A DNA stretch of 64,000 nucleotides from Corbicula japonica (GCA_038501625.1 JAZAYU010000003.1:5594796-5658795); one strand, 5' to 3'; shown: positions 36,470 to 50,300, counted from the stretch's first letter. Numbers and translations are program-made. Notes: a model not told the origin generated them from the letters alone.

Positions 36470-36535
36470 GGTTGTTTGGGAAGGCTGTGTTGTCTGAGTG
36501 TGTCTTATTCTGATTTTCAATTTTCACTTTTTTCT
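36470..36535 (+). mobile_element. RT element 3'-terminal fragment
   Basis: GGGAAGGCTGTGTTG, then TCTGATTTTCAATTTTCAC and a T-rich end, resembling 9940-10006. Confidence 0.55.
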
Positions 36536-37204
36536 CTATTACCTCACAATAGCTGCTTAGCATGTGCATTAAAACTAATGCCATATCGTTAATGTTTATT
36601 AGCTAGTAATTGATTTTATATGTTCGGTGATTTCCTGATATAAACCTACTCTTAAGCAGGAAATAAAACCGCGGGCTAATGATTAGTTCTCGTGCAGACA
36701 AGAAATGAAAAAGTGCTCTTGCACATGGCTTATATCCTTCATTGATCATAAACTATGGTTCATGGATTGGATATATGAAATGAGAAGTCAGTTATTAATT
36801 TAAATGTTGTTGATTTCGCAAGACACAGTGGGTGATCGAATTAATAGACTCATTAACAAGTTATAGTGCCCGGTAAAACGATAACGATATGGAATGCAAA
36901 CAGCTTATTTTGAATTAAGTATTCGATTGATTGAGCTGCACAATAAATGTATAACTTATAAGAATTAAGCCTGGTTATGTTTAAAATTGGAATGATAAAA
37001 CAATGACACAATTATTGTTTATTGCTTATAAAAAAGAAGTATTACCCAAAAAAAATGAAACAAACAAGGTTAGAATGTTCACTGTAGCATGTGCTTTGAA
37101 AAGACGGCAAAATCAAAGAGGTAGATGGGTTAATTGCCAAGCATGCAGAGCGTTGTACATAGAATATCAAGTCGGTACATGTTACGCTCCTTATTGATTT
37201 TAGA

Positions 37205-37300
37205 GGGGCTTTTTACGAATAATGTGGAAAAATTAACATTGCATTATATTTTAATTTTAGTTTAATCAAATTTCCATAAAATACTGGCTGATCGTCACAA
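37205..37300 (-). mobile_element. RT element fragment, antisense
   Basis: TTTTTACGAATAATGTGG, then AAATTAACATTGCATT, matches 28018-28140 and so the reverse complement of 9245-9345. A separate antisense scrap (AGAGAACCCGAGTG) is at about 37415-37440. Confidence 0.65.
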
Positions 37301-37489
37301 AGTCTTATATAGATAGGAAACAATATTAAAATTACGGTTTCTCGATTATTTTGTTGTCATCTTAAACTACTGTAATAAGTTTACTTTTTTGAGACAACAC
37401 AAATAATAACGCAAAAAAGAGAACCCGAGTGAACCCGCCTTGGATCCAATTTTTAATTGTTTAGTTTAGTATGTAGAAAATTTAATGTT

Positions 37490-38440
37490 ATAAAAAAATG
37501 GGTAGTAATTGTGCAACCTTTTTTGCTGATCTGTTTTTATGCTGCTATGAAAGAGACTTTATGTTACCTTTTTTTCTATCGAATATCAAGATGACATCAT
37601 TAAAGTCTTAACAACACCTAGAGGCATCATGTGGATTTGATAGATATAGACGATAACCATTTTTCCATTTTACTAAATATAGCCTAATAAATTGCAACCT
37701 AATAAAGCTTACAATTCGGAAATGCAACGATCTTTCTTTACAAGAAAAGACATTTAGTTGGAATTTCTGAACGTTGCGGAAAAAACGTTATTTTTATCGA
37801 CGTACTGTGTATTTCTAACGCAAAATAACAGATAATCAACTCCGATGACCTATCATTTTTTAAATTCTATTTGATATACTTCCGAAAATATTTTGAAAGA
37901 ATGAAAAACTTCTACCACACCGTTTTCGAGAAAAATTAGCTTACGTTTAGATAGCGCTCCAATCTTCTGGGGTAAAATGCCGACTTTTTAATGTTTAACG
38001 TAGCTTTCAATGTCCGTGAAATAAACCCTTATTCGAATTTTAATAATGATAACGTAGACATATAGCTTTTCTGTCACACTTTTTACAAAAGATTTACGAC
38101 AGTTTTTGCAAAGTTATTCACGTTACAGTGAAACACTTACGTTTACAGAGAGCTACCGCCAGGTGGCGCATATGATTCGAAAGCGTGCGATGTCATTCCC
38201 AAACTTCGGTAACCAGGCAACAGGAAATCGATTTTTACTACTTGATGCAAAGTTTCAAGTATAGTTTTTAGGTTTTTTTTCTGACGTTTTTGGCCATGAT
38301 CCACCTTAAGAAAAAACGTTAAAGTCGTTTTCTCGCATAAACGCAGGTTTTATCGCCGATACCCATATTAAATTAAAAACTACAGCTCAAAGTAAAATTT
38401 GAACATTAAAAACGAAAGAATACCAACATGATCACACAGC
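37490..38440 (+). pseudogene. RT element core, decayed and interrupted
   Basis: 37501 reads MGSNCATFFADLFLCCYERD, the RT block also seen at 8675, followed by a damaged continuation to about 37726. The matching downstream part (TTTTATCGCCGATACCCATA, then GAATACCAACATGATCAC) resumes at about 38347, equivalent to 9188-9385 of the main copy. The 620 bases in between are either a nested insertion or a replacement. Several stops and frameshifts; inactive. Confidence 0.8.
37727..38344. other. DNA inserted in the RT relic, unidentified
   Basis: No coding frame. GAGCTACCGCCAGGTGGCGC (about 38151-38170) contains a GCCACCTGGCGG-type palindrome. I could not find clear inverted ends or a target duplication. 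Confidence 0.45.
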
Positions 38441-38867
38441 ACCATGTCAAATGCAAAGTAATAATTCTTCGTTGCGTTGAAGAACTGTTAGTTTATATAG
38501 TTTGTCAGTGGTAAATTAAATTACTGCAGCAAAACAAAAGTTATATTTTCTTGCAAAATCGATTCAATGTCGCCATAAATAATCCATTTGTCGCTTACAC
38601 TTAAAGTCTGCCTTTTTATCATTAAATAAGCTAATAACCTAACTTAATGTATGGTTTTATAAGATAGCATTGCTGCTTCCGCAATGGCAAATAATTTATG
38701 TGTGTAAAGAAAATTGTGGATCAAGACACAGTCAGCAAGCTATCCAAAATGCGATTAAATAAATGGAAAGCAAGGTTTTTTAAATTAATAATTGGTGTTC
38801 GGAATACTTATTCTTCATATTTCAGTTAATAAAATAATTATTCTGGAAATTAATTTTAATTAATTGG

Positions 38868-38965
38868 GACATTTAAAAGTCCCAAACACGACAAATACAA
38901 ATGTAAATATTGCAGACAATGTTTAAATGAAATTGTTTATGGACAGAAAGGGAAATACATATCAG
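38868..38965 (-). mobile_element. Dispersed repeat fragment (family of 22402)
   Basis: AAAGTCCCAAACACGACAAA, then AATATTGCAGAC and TTGTTTATGGACAG, follow the order of the first ~100 bases of the repeat at 22402. The antisense frame at 38873-39124 is a shadow. Confidence 0.5.
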
Positions 38966-39424
38966 TGCTAACGTCGTCAAGCCTCGGCCTAAGTCAATGA
39001 TTTTATTTCGATATTTCATCGCATTCATCAGGGTTGTGACATGATTGAACTGTATGAAGTGTTCAATGCATTCCAAATGCCGAGCATCCAAATTGAGTTT
39101 CATACCGCAAAGAACATGATACAATATCGATTCAATAATTTAATACTGTAAATTAAAACGCAACGCATAAAAATAAAGTGCTGCGCTTTCAATGGCAGTC
39201 ATTATATGTACAAATAAATATGTTCAGTTCTTACCAAATTATCGATGATAGTTTGTTACGTCACTGCCTTTTGTAATCACTGTTGGAATTGTCACAGTGA
39301 CGACCATGCGAATGACGACATGCTTTTTCACAGCAAATCTTAAGCACTGCCCAATACCATTTGCGCGGTTTTTATTGTAGTCAAGACCTGTAACGAAAGT
39401 TATCAAATGAAAATTGTCTGAAGA

Positions 39425-39795
39425 AAGACTTGCCCCTTTGGCTTTGCAATGCTATTAGCTCCTTATGTTTTATATGTTTGTGTGCTTTATGCATCAAAAT
39501 TGTTAAGCTGATGGATGGGTTGGAGTTATTTCACCAAGAAAACGTGTACCTGTTTGTTGATAAGAGATCATGTTACTGCACCCTAGAACCTGTTTAAACT
39601 CCCAGTGGCAAATTGTTTTGCCACTGACCGTTCGCTGACCGGTTATCTCATTGGTTCTCTATTGTGTTAACTGTGGTGTCTTATTTGAAATTAATATTGT
39701 TATAAACACTTTCCCTTTATTTTCTTTCGCTGCATTGGGATGCTGTGTTTTCTCAGTGTGGCTTTTCCTGATATGAATATTTCACTTTTTTATTA
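39425..39795 (+). mobile_element. RT element 3' region
   Basis: CCCCTTTGGCTTTGCAATGC, TTATGTTTTATATGTTTGTG, CACCCTAGAACCTG and CCTGATATGAATATTTCAC match 9610-10006 of the main copy in order, with small indels. It contains no coding part. Confidence 0.9.
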
Positions 39796-39799
39796 TAGC

Positions 39800-42700
39800 C
39801 AAATGCGAGAAAAGTGTAAATATTATTACTTAAGAAAACAGTACTTACGCTGTTGGTCAGAAATAAATCTGCAGAAATATTAGTAAGAACAAATACATAT
39901 GGTTAGTGTCATTTGTTCTCTTTTATTAATAGTTATTCCTAGTTTTAATGAATACTGACATCTTATCTTTTTACATAATCATTTTCTACTATTGTTATGT
40001 ATTACTTTATTTTCTTAAATGTGTTAATGATTGCCTTTCTGATAATCAATTAATATTTTATCTGATGCCTCAACAGATATATTATATGCATTTTTTTCAT
40101 TGAAAACATCATACAATATTCACATACAACATACAACTCACTGACACTTCAACCTAGTGACTAAATTAAACTCTCTTGTATGCAAGAATACTTGCTTACT
40201 GTGCTAACTTCGTGACTTAGTGTTTCTAACTTTGTGATTATTTGATAACTTTATGAGCTTTGTGGGTTTTTTTACATCACATTAAATATTATTGCGAGAC
40301 TTACAACACAGTGGATATTATTTACTTAGCTCTACCATTAAACTCATGACATCCATCCGACGACAAAACTCGCTTTATATAACATTCTTTTCGGATACTT
40401 TCCGGTTAGAAATGAGGAATTGGTACTGAATTGAAATACAGGTTAGATAGAATAAATGGCTGAGAGAATTAAAAAGTCGTATGGTTCAATAATTGTTTCT
40501 TTTTTCTTCTTTTTAAGATATATTCAGATAAGCAACTGTTTCGTTAGACTTAATTAATTTCTAAAATAATGGATGATACAGCTGATTCCATTGAAATTCG
40601 TACAATCGAGATGTTCTCATACCGCAGATTGACATCTGATCATAGCATACATTTCATGAAAATGTATTTTTGAAATATGTGATCGATTTTGTTAAAATTC
40701 CTGATATATCCAAAGATAGAACTGTGAGAAAATCCTTTATGCATATTTTTTTTTAAAAACACTGAATAAACTATGATCACTTGTTTAAAATGAAACACGC
40801 CTATTACAAACAATTTTATTTCATAAAAACACATTAGAATATTATTCAAAATACCTGCGAATCTTGCGATTTTTCCAGTTTTAATTATTGCTTTTCTTTT
40901 TATATTTTCTAACAATCGTTGTTTAAATGTATATAGTAGCTTATTTAAATGTTATCTCAATATTTGTTTTAATTTTAATGAACATTAAGAATTCTACGAC
41001 TTAAAGGATATATACAGCCATGTCTGAGCCCCTCAAATTTTATCTCGAATATCATAATTATATTACTGTTTACAGAACATGCAATATTTACGAAACCAGA
41101 TAAAGGATTAAAAACATTTATATAATATTTTTTAAAAGAACATTCCTCAAAGTCTTAAACATCTGGCACCACAAAAAAACTCAAGAGGAATGTTAGATTT
41201 TGCCATGATATAGTGCATTGAACAAGTAAAATACACAATATTTCAGTGAAATTAACATACGATATGAAAAATATACGCATATGAACAGTAAAACAAATAT
41301 TGAATATATATAGATAAGTTACAAAATTAGCCATGTTCGCTACTTTAATCATTAGTTTAATGCGTTATATAATGTCAGAAAGTTCCTTTATCAGAAATAT
41401 TTTACATAAACGCAGTAGTGGTTGTTTGCTGTTAAGTGGTAGAAACTCGCCTCCTGGAAATACGAATCAATGTTGCTCTAAGTACGGATGCCCTGGTTCA
41501 AGGTCCAGTTCACGCTGAATTGAACATAATTATAATGTTGTCATTTTACGTAGCTTTGTTAATATGTACAGGGTCTTTTCTGAATAAAAGCAAAATGTAT
41601 ATGGCGAAGTTTGTCCAAAGCTGATAAATTACAATCCTCAGTCTACATTTCCTTTCCTCAAAAGGCGAATAACTGTCTTATTTTTTTTTATTTACTTGAT
41701 TAAAAATAACAACATAAAACAACCATATTAAATCTGTTGGTCATTTAAACTCGAGTTGTTGCATTAAATGTTCTTAATTCGACTGTTCGGCAAATAAAAA
41801 TGTTCTCTTGCGCTCAACCATGGACAAGATTAGACATTTACATTATTGCAATCAAACTGAACAGTTCTTTCATAACCTTTTGATCTATACAATTCATATA
41901 TTAAATGAAGAAATACATTTGGTGCGTGTGATTAAAGCCATTGAGGTCGTAATTTATACCCAATCCTTGTGTAAAATTTACTATCTTGCTGTGACAAATG
42001 CTTAATTGTTAGGTAAACTCGTTGAATAATAAGAGATAAATAATTATTTATTATCGTTGTTGTATGTGTGCGAAAAACGATCTGTATTAAGATGCAGTAA
42101 GAGATCTGAAAGAAAAATCTGTCTGGCTTTTAGAAAGAAAACCAGTTATTCAGTTGTCAAATGTATATGACTTTATTGCAATAATGAATCTATTGTCTGC
42201 ATAGCCATTTCCATTACTGCAGCAATATAACATATCCAATATATAACAACACTGGCTTTATCATACTCTTAAAAGCGCTGATATAGATCATCCTCATTGG
42301 TCACTTATAAGCTATCGTATAAAACTAATTTTCCATTGTAAATTTGTATACCTGGCAGAATGTCAGTGTTGATTCTCAAAATGCTGTTTAAGATATTTAC
42401 TAGAATGTAACTAAAATAACATGCTTTACTCATATATCAATAACTATCACGATATAGGAACTTAAACGAGTGTCTTTCGGTCTCCTAACATATTCATAAC
42501 AGTCGGTAGATGGTATTATACAATGATTTTGCTATGATTTTTAACATTAAAAGATGGTAAATTACCCACAAGATAAATTACTAGTCAACAGAGTCAAAGG
42601 GCAGAATTGTTGGTAGTTACATTTTGTCAGACAGTTCCGGTTATGAACCAGTTCCGGTTAACTTTTGTATTTCCGATGAAAGAAATATTTCAGCTTTTGT

Positions 42701-43680
42701 GAGGTTTCTGTTAGGCAAGCGTTTCAGCCTATTGCGGATCAGTAATTATGAAACAGCAGTGAGTGTGGATTGGATTCCAGATTTGGGATTCTTTTCAAAG
42801 GATAACATGGGAAGTATAACTGATGGAAAGGGGCACTCAAACCTAGAGGATGTGGCTGGTTAGCCTATTTGTCATGACCCAATGTCATTAGCACTCTACT
42901 TCAGAAATATCCAAGACAAAGATGGTAAGACTTAATAGAAGTTACTAGGTCACCAGTATCTAGCAACCGACCATGGCAAGCTCCACCTTATGAGGGGTGG
43001 TGTTGTGCTACTGTGTGATTTTATCATTTTACTCAATGATAAGATAACTTCAAGGATGCACCGAATGCAATACACGAAGAATGTGCAATGGAACTTGTGA
43101 TGTCATTAATGTTTTACTGCTTTTGATAATGCTTCGGTAAAAATACACTATCTTAATGCATAGTTAAGTTATTTTATTTATAACACATTATTTTTTTAAA
43201 TTATTTTGAACCCTTAGATAGAAAACATGTGGTAATGTATTTGGTCTGTCAAAACCATTAAACAGATGTCAAAACACATTGAGAGATGTCCCCCAATTTA
43301 TATTCGGAACTGATTGAATTAACAGGAAATGGTTGAAATTAGTCTATCAATAATTGCTGATTTTGTAAAAGTAAACACATGCAGAGACTCAAAAAATTGC
43401 AAAATATTTTAGTAAGCCATCTTACATACTATTAAACAAAATAAATCAGATTGCTTTCAATTGATTTTTTTCACAACTGATAAAAAGATTAACCGGAACT
43501 GATTGACAAACTGTATAAAAGTTCAACCCAATTTCATATAGATGAAAACCCCGTTTGTATATATTTATAAGTAAAATTTGTTAAACTCTTCCGACTGCTG
43601 AGCACGAAAAACCACATATGAAGTAGGTTTAAATGGAGAAACGAAGTTTATTCAGAAAAAAATTAGAAAAGGTGGCAAAT
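39800..43680. other. Unassigned AT-rich DNA, no gene seen
   Basis: Frames at 40640-40915, 41155-41352, 41333-41518, 41436-41624, 41808-42005 and 42624-42863 are all short and match no protein I recognise. The stretch around 42620-43000 is less AT-rich than its surroundings and could be an old exon or repeat, but nothing supports a specific call. Confidence 0.45.
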
Positions 43681-43682
43681 TT

Positions 43683-43751
43683 GCATTATCTGTATTATTC
43701 AAATGTCATGAGGAAAAACTGCATTATCTGTATTATTTAAATGACATGAGG
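43683..43751. repeat. Two-unit tandem repeat, 38-base period
   Basis: GCATTATCTGTATTATT, then AAATGTCATGAGG at 43683 and again at 43721 (AAATGACATGAGG). Confidence 0.9.
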
Positions 43752-43759
43752 TGTTTTGA

Positions 43760-45045
43760 ATGCCATAATAATGTCATTTTGATATGATTGCGAATAAAAG
43801 TTTAATATTCATATCAACGTTAACAACAGACAAAACATCTCATAGCATGACAATAAACTAAAAGTTAGATAAACATACATTTATATATGAACACTTTTAA
43901 AATAAGACAATACAAAATAAAACCCGATAAAGAACTTGCTTACACAAGTCAGTATCTTTGTGTCATAAAGGATTTTCTTAATATGTTTGTACCAAAACAC
44001 CAAAACCACTGTTATTCTTTATATTTAATATTTTACAAGTATCCCATCCTGAGATAAGATTTTTTCAAATATTGATAAAACTTTCTGATGAATTTACAGA
44101 GAATTATTGAGTCAGTTTGTTGTCATGATATGCCTAATATGTGTTTTACAAAATAGCATTATTTCTTGAATAATACGTTGCCATGACACAACTTATCCGT
44201 TTCGAGATCAACTGTTTCTTGTTGCAGCTACCATGTCGTAAAATACGTGCCCAAGGTTATAAAACTGAGCATGGAAACCAGTCTCAAATCTCAAGCATCT
44301 GATTGCCTGAAATGGCGACCAGATTTGGTTTCCATGCTCAGTTTTATAACCTTCAGCCCTGAATTACGATTTGTGGCTGAATATTCATCTCCTCAAATGT
44401 ATAGTTTGATTTCCTGCCAATATATCGTTTTATGATCGGAAGAAAATGAAATTAAGTCAACACAAAATACTATTCCCTTTCTCGTACTTGGTTTTATAGT
44501 TCTTGAGACAAGTTATTATTGTGCAGGAAATGAAACTTCTTAATATTGTCCCGCGTTCTTTATTTAGCGCAATTCTTTGATCTTATTCAATATGAATTTG
44601 CCATCTTTATTAATACAGGAAAGTTGTTTCGTCAAAGAACGGAAACGAAATTTACTAGTTTAATAAAATTATGGGTATTACATTTAGTACTACATAGATA
44701 ATAGATTTATATTTTGTATTGGAAAGTATCTTCAGGAAAAATATAATATAGTTTCGAAAAAAAAGCACACCATCGTCAAAATATCTTGTTACCATAAGTT
44801 GATTTACAAAAATTACTGAAAACTATTGAAGAATAAAAATCTTGCGTTTGCCTATTTCAGACTTTTGGTTGGTAATTTGTACTACTGTATGTTTTTTTCA
44901 TGCCGTATCTTATTTTGTTCTACTCGTCTAAATCAATTTTATTATTGTAATTATAGTAATACTAACAACTGTTGAGTCGTAATATATGTTTAGGCAATAC
45001 TACTTTATTCACATATTAGTGTTGTTAAATACATGTAAGCCCTTT
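43760..45045. other. Unassigned DNA upstream of the LINE
   Basis: Apart from the inverted repeat at 44253-44353, I see nothing. The frame 44247-44435 spans that inverted repeat and is not coding. Confidence 0.5.
44253..44353. repeat. Perfect 28-base inverted repeat
   Basis: Arms 44253-44280 and 44326-44353 are exact reverse complements (AAGGTTATAAAACTG..., ...CAGTTTTATAACCTT) with a 45-base loop. Pairing stops sharply at both ends. Confidence 0.97.
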
Positions 45046-45482
45046 GAAGGTTGCTTCTTGATCACGTGGTATGTAATGGCTGGACGTGGTTTTTCGAGCT
45101 CCGGGAAATTCTGTGTTTTTCTGTGGATATAGTGTGTATTTATTGGATATTTTATACTCTACAAAGAGATAAGTTGCTATAAATTTCGTTTCTAAAATAG
45201 GAACCTAACTACTCCTGCAGAAGATGCTGTATTAAGTCAAGAAAGATATCTTTCTTGAAAATTGTATATATATATTGACATATTGACATATTGAAAAGTG
45301 TCGAAAGGTGTTGAAAATCTTGAGAAGCGCTCAGGTATTGAACTTGTGATTGTTCTGTATTAACAAGTGTGTTATAACTGTACATATATAACTTTTTCTC
45401 TGCATAGGGTAACTGTAAATATTGAAACCTGACACATCGGTATTGAAATCATTTCTAACGGTCGGACGGTCCTACTATAACA

Positions 45483-47336
45483 ATGTCTAACAACAGTGTT
45501 TTTGAGCTCGAGCCAGCCATGACTGGTGAGAACACAGACGTCAAAGTTCGGATGATTCCCCGCAGCAAAAGTACACCACCATCAAACAAGCCTCTACCAC
45601 GGGACAATGTTCTTTCTGATAGCGATGATAATGTTGATATTGTGCAAATGCTAAACCCAGAATCACAAACAAATGACTTGCCACGAGAGAGTGAATTTCT
45701 TATTGAATTGAATCGTCTATCTGCATTATTTTGTGATCTTCCTTTTACACTGTTTGTCTCCAGGATCTTACTTGACTATGCCTCAGATGAGCAAAAACTT
45801 GAAGAAACTAGAGTTATGCTCTTTAGTATTGTAAAAGAGAATGAAGAATTCCCATTTAGCCATCATGCCAGTCTAAAGAAACGTGTAATCACTCGCCGCG
45901 GAGAACCATTGTGTGTCAAACTAGCTAATGACATATTAGCTCTGATGTCAGTTATTCAAGGCGAAGATATGTCTTGCTTAAAGGATCTTATAAGCACATC
46001 ACGTGGGCGGTCAAAATCGTGTACCGCCGCTGTGTCTACACCTCAGCTTCCTGCTGCGAAACACCCTGTTCAGTGTCAGTGTGCTAAGGAATTACCTCTG
46101 CTCAGGGACTCAATCAGTGGTCTCCAAGCCGAGGTGCTCCTTCTAAAACAGGAACGTTTAGCAAACGAGAGAATGAGGCTTAATCAAATCAGAGACATTG
46201 TAGAAATGTTGATGTCGGTTAAGTCTGACGTCAAATCATCGTTAGATACGGTTAGTGCAGACATAGCACGTTTATCCAGTGTGATTGCTGACACGCTGAG
46301 TTCCGTCAAATGTAACGTCACCGACGTCACCGCAAGTGCAAGAATTGAAGCCTTGGAGAAATTTGTTGACACTGCTCCGGTGGTAGCAATTGCCAGATTA
46401 AAACCTAATGATGCATTGTTTGTAAATCATAATTGTAATGACAGCGTTCACTCATTTGAGCGCACGGCTAGTGTAAGCAATGATGCTTCTCAATCAAATA
46501 TGCAACGTTATGTAAACGTCGAAAATCAGGGTAATGATATTATGAAAACCATTGAGAGCTCTTCGGCGATTCTTCCACCGTCAAGTCTTATTAAGGATAC
46601 AGACGACCGCTCCTACGCGGATGTCGTATCCTCGAAGCGCTCCATAAATCCGCGTTCTGATAACAAGCACTGTGCAGATGGTGAATGCGCCGAGCAGTTT
46701 TCGCCGGTTTTCATAGAAAATACACCTTTAACATGTGATCAAAGACTGTCAAATTGTTCTCGCAATGATGTAACGTTTGCGCACATTAATGCTACTTTGG
46801 GTACACCAAAACGTCCTCGTGCCTTAGGGGCAAACTTGAGGGAGAAATCTAATAAATTAAGTTCTAATCCCCCTAGACAGATTCCTGTGAGAATCTCGGA
46901 CCGTCAAAAGTCGGCTGATATTTTCGACGATGAAGAGGACTTTAGCGTTCATGTGCGTAAGCGAAACAGGTCTAAACGATACTTTGTTGGTGGATTTAAG
47001 AGGTCAATAACAATTCCTCTCTTAATGCAGTATATATCCCGTCGGGGCCCGAAGGCAACATTCATAAGAATCTTCCCTTCTAAACGTTCCGAGGAGGATG
47101 TTATTATACGTATTAATGTTGAGGTAAACGACGAAATGACTCTTATTGAACAGAAACGATTCTGGCCGAAAGGTGTATATTGTAAGCCATGGTTAAACCA
47201 GAGCTCACGGTACTCAAATCAGAGGCCTGTACAAAATAATCCTATGTCAAATAAAGTAAAAGAACGAGGCAGTTATGACTCGTTTGATAGTGTTCACAAG
47301 AACAGATTTGAGTACTTGTGCTCGGGTGTTGATTAA
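45483..47336 (+). CDS. LINE ORF1 protein, nucleic-acid-binding type
   Basis: A 617-residue protein whose likely role is binding the element's own RNA in the cytoplasmic particle (family knowledge). Residues about 204-296 (PLLRDSISGLQAEVLLLKQE onward) look like a coiled coil, suited to oligomerisation. A central region of about 300-495 is polar and low in order, with a YADVVSSKR motif. Residues about 498-571 (KRYFVGGFKR to FWPKGVYCKPW) form a compact domain that resembles the RRM-like C-terminal domain I recall from ORF1 of mollusc and cnidarian LINEs. No CCHC knuckle is visible. The start at 45483 is the first ATG of the frame. The stop TAA is followed in frame by TAA and TAA again, just before ORF2. 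Host genes do not resemble this. Confidence 0.87.
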   Translation: MSNNSVFELEPAMTGENTDVKVRMIPRSKSTPPSNKPLPRDNVLSDSDDNVDIVQMLNPESQTNDLPRESEFLIELNRLSALFCDLPFTLFVSRILLDYASDEQKLEETRVMLFSIVKENEEFPFSHHASLKKRVITRRGEPLCVKLANDILALMSVIQGEDMSCLKDLISTSRGRSKSCTAAVSTPQLPAAKHPVQCQCAKELPLLRDSISGLQAEVLLLKQERLANERMRLNQIRDIVEMLMSVKSDVKSSLDTVSADIARLSSVIADTLSSVKCNVTDVTASARIEALEKFVDTAPVVAIARLKPNDALFVNHNCNDSVHSFERTASVSNDASQSNMQRYVNVENQGNDIMKTIESSSAILPPSSLIKDTDDRSYADVVSSKRSINPRSDNKHCADGECAEQFSPVFIENTPLTCDQRLSNCSRNDVTFAHINATLGTPKRPRALGANLREKSNKLSSNPPRQIPVRISDRQKSADIFDDEEDFSVHVRKRNRSKRYFVGGFKRSITIPLLMQYISRRGPKATFIRIFPSKRSEEDVIIRINVEVNDEMTLIEQKRFWPKGVYCKPWLNQSSRYSNQRPVQNNPMSNKVKERGSYDSFDSVHKNRFEYLCSGVD

Positions 47337-47348
47337 TAATATTAATTC

Positions 47349-50300
47349 ATGTTACAAGCATTTAATCTGAGTATATTAACTTGGAATGCAACTGGCATAA
47401 TGTCGAGTTGCTCATATCTATCAGACGTGTTACGCAAACATAAAATAGATATATGTGGCATTTCCGAGCATTGGCTTTATCAACATAACCTTGATTTCTT
47501 GAATTCTATTGATAGCCAATATAGAAGTTTTAGTATGTCCGATAAAAGTTTGTTACTACCTAGCAACCGTAGAGTCGGAAAGGGAGGTGTGTCAATTCTT
47601 TGGCATATTAAGTATGATAGATATATATCACCAATAGATATAGATGATGATAGGATTGTTGGTATACAATTGCAACTTTCTCCTTCTCAATTTGTGTTCT
47701 TTTTTCAAGTTTACCTACCATGTAGAAACCATGCCATTGCTTGCTTCCTTGAGTATATTGATAAGTTGTATGATATATGGAATATGTACTGTCAGCAGGG
47801 ACTAGTTATTTTTATGGGAGATTTTAACTCTTCATTCCTTAACTCTGCAACAAACGACAGTAGAAAAGCATACCTATTAAACCTTGCTAATTTATGTAAT
47901 ATTGTTCCAGTTAACTCCCTTAGCTGTTGTACAGGTGCATCCAGTACTTTTGTCACATATGACAACCGATTTACTTCGACAATTGATTATATATTTATGC
48001 CAGTCGAATACGTAGATATTGTAGCACATTGTGAAATTCTTGATGATGATTGTTTGAATGTCTCCAGACACAGACCGGTGCTATGTACTGTTAATTTACC
48101 TCTAGTTGAGGACTCTTATGTGTATAGTTTGCAGCATGATTCTAATGTCAGCTGGAAAAAAGTAACCCAGGTACATATTGATTCGTACTTAGCTGCAATT
48201 CATTCAACATTATCTGGTTTTGAAGATGCCTTCACTTTAAATGACGAAGCGGAAATAGAACGGTTTTGCTCGTTTTTAACTGACACCGTTGTCTCATGTG
48301 GCACACAAGCATTTCCAAAGTCTAAATTTAGACATTATTTAAAACCGTACTGGAACGAACAACTCTCTGATTTTCATGCGGTTATGAGACATAAACGTGA
48401 TACTTGGTGTAGAGCTGGTAGGCCAAGAAATCCCGCTAACAAAGCCTTTAACGAATACAAATCGTCAAAACGAGTCTTTAGGAACTTACATAGAAAATGT
48501 ATATCCGCGTTTGAAAGTAATAATAATGATGAAATAAACAAAACCGCCGAGCTCGATAAAGATCAATTTTGGAAACTGGTTAACAAAAAAAGAAACAGCG
48601 CGAACGTTAAAACACCTACTGCAATGTCATTTAATGGTCAGATATTTCGTGATCAAAAATCGATAACAAATCAATGGCAATTATATTTTGAAAATTTATA
48701 TAGTCCCACAGTAAATGACTTGTTCGATCAACATTGGTATGATTATGTCAATATTTTGCTACATGAAGCTGTTCAAAATTCCGTCCCTTCTCAACACGTA
48801 ACTGTATCTTCACAAGAAGTTAAAGATGCACTTAAATCGTGTAAAAGAAATAAAGCTTGTGGGTATGACATGGTTTATTATGAACATCTTATTCTCGGTG
48901 GAGATCAAATCTGCGATTCATTATCGTATTTATTTTCGTCTATGTTGAAAAAATGTTACATTCCTGAATCATTAAAAAAGGGAGTCATTGTCACTCTTCA
49001 CAAGGGAGGTAATAAGCGAAAAGATAACCCTGATAATTATCGAGCGATTTCTCTAACACCAGCGACTCTTAAAGTTTTTGAAAAAATACTGCTTAATAGA
49101 AGTAAAGACATAATATTATCAAAAATTAATCCACAACAAGGCGGTTTTCAAGATGGGTTGAGTTGCCTTATGACGTCATTTTATTTTAAAGAATCCATAC
49201 TCTATGGCAAAGAACATGGTAGCAAAGTTCATGTATGTTTCCTGGATGCTAAACAAGCTTTTGATAGGGTGTGGCATGAAGGCCTCCTATGGAAATTATT
49301 TAATTGTAATTTAGACTCAAACACATTTCTCTGCTTTGTGAACTTATACAAGGAGATGAAAAGTTGTGTTAAGTTTAAAGGCGAACTCTCCCAATGGTTT
49401 AATGTTATGCAGGGAACCAGACAGGGAGGAATAAGTTCTCCCATTTTATATCTCCTTTTCATAAATGACCTGATAAATGAATTACAGGAAAGTGGTCTGG
49501 GTTGTTGCATCTATAATTTTCATGCAAGTTCCCCGACTGTCGCAGATGATATGGTCCTACTTTCATATTCTAAGTTAGGACTACAGAAAATGATTGACAT
49601 ATGCAATAACTACTCTAAAAAGTGGCGATTTTTGTACAATGCGTCTAAGTGTTCCGTTATAACATTCAACGCAACTAGTCTAAACAATAACATGCTTAAA
49701 CTGGGTGATGAACTTATTCCAACAAGTAACAGTTATAAACACCTTGGCATATTGTGTGACAGTTATTTGAACATGCGTGATGCCATGGCAGAAATTAACT
49801 CTAAATTAAGGAGTACTTTTTTCAGTCTTTTAAACTGTGGTTTATTGCCAAATGAGGTTAATCCTACAACATGGTTAACTGTTTATCAGTCGATAGTTTT
49901 ACCAAAAGCATTATATGGATGCGAGCTGTTAAATTCGTTGAGTCAAACGCAATTATTAACACTTGAAAAGAGTCACAGACTTTGTTTAAAACGTGTTCAG
50001 GGCCTACCTGTCTCTGCACCGAATGAAATAGCTTTAGGGGCTCTAGGGGTATACTCTATTGAATCAATCATCGATACAAAAAAACTTCTCTTCTTTGGAC
50101 AGCTCTGTCGCCTCCCGGCAAAATATCTTGCTAAAAGATTCTTTATTCATCGGTTATTGCGTTTTATAACAGTCGACCTTCAAACGCAAGGTTTTATCCC
50201 TGATATATATCGACTAGTCGTTAAGTACGATTTGAAGTTGTATTTAGACCAATTTTTGATTACTGGCAATTTCCCTTCAAAACAAATTTGGAATCGGCAA

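Noticed and set aside
42624..42863. Candidate exon or small gene
   Set aside because: 79-codon frame without domain, splice support or conservation evidence; possible but not supportable.
46184..46372. Antisense frame within LINE ORF1
   Set aside because: Shadow of ORF1; no independent evidence.
49229..49510. 93-codon antisense frame within LINE ORF2
   Set aside because: Shadow of the conserved reverse transcriptase region.
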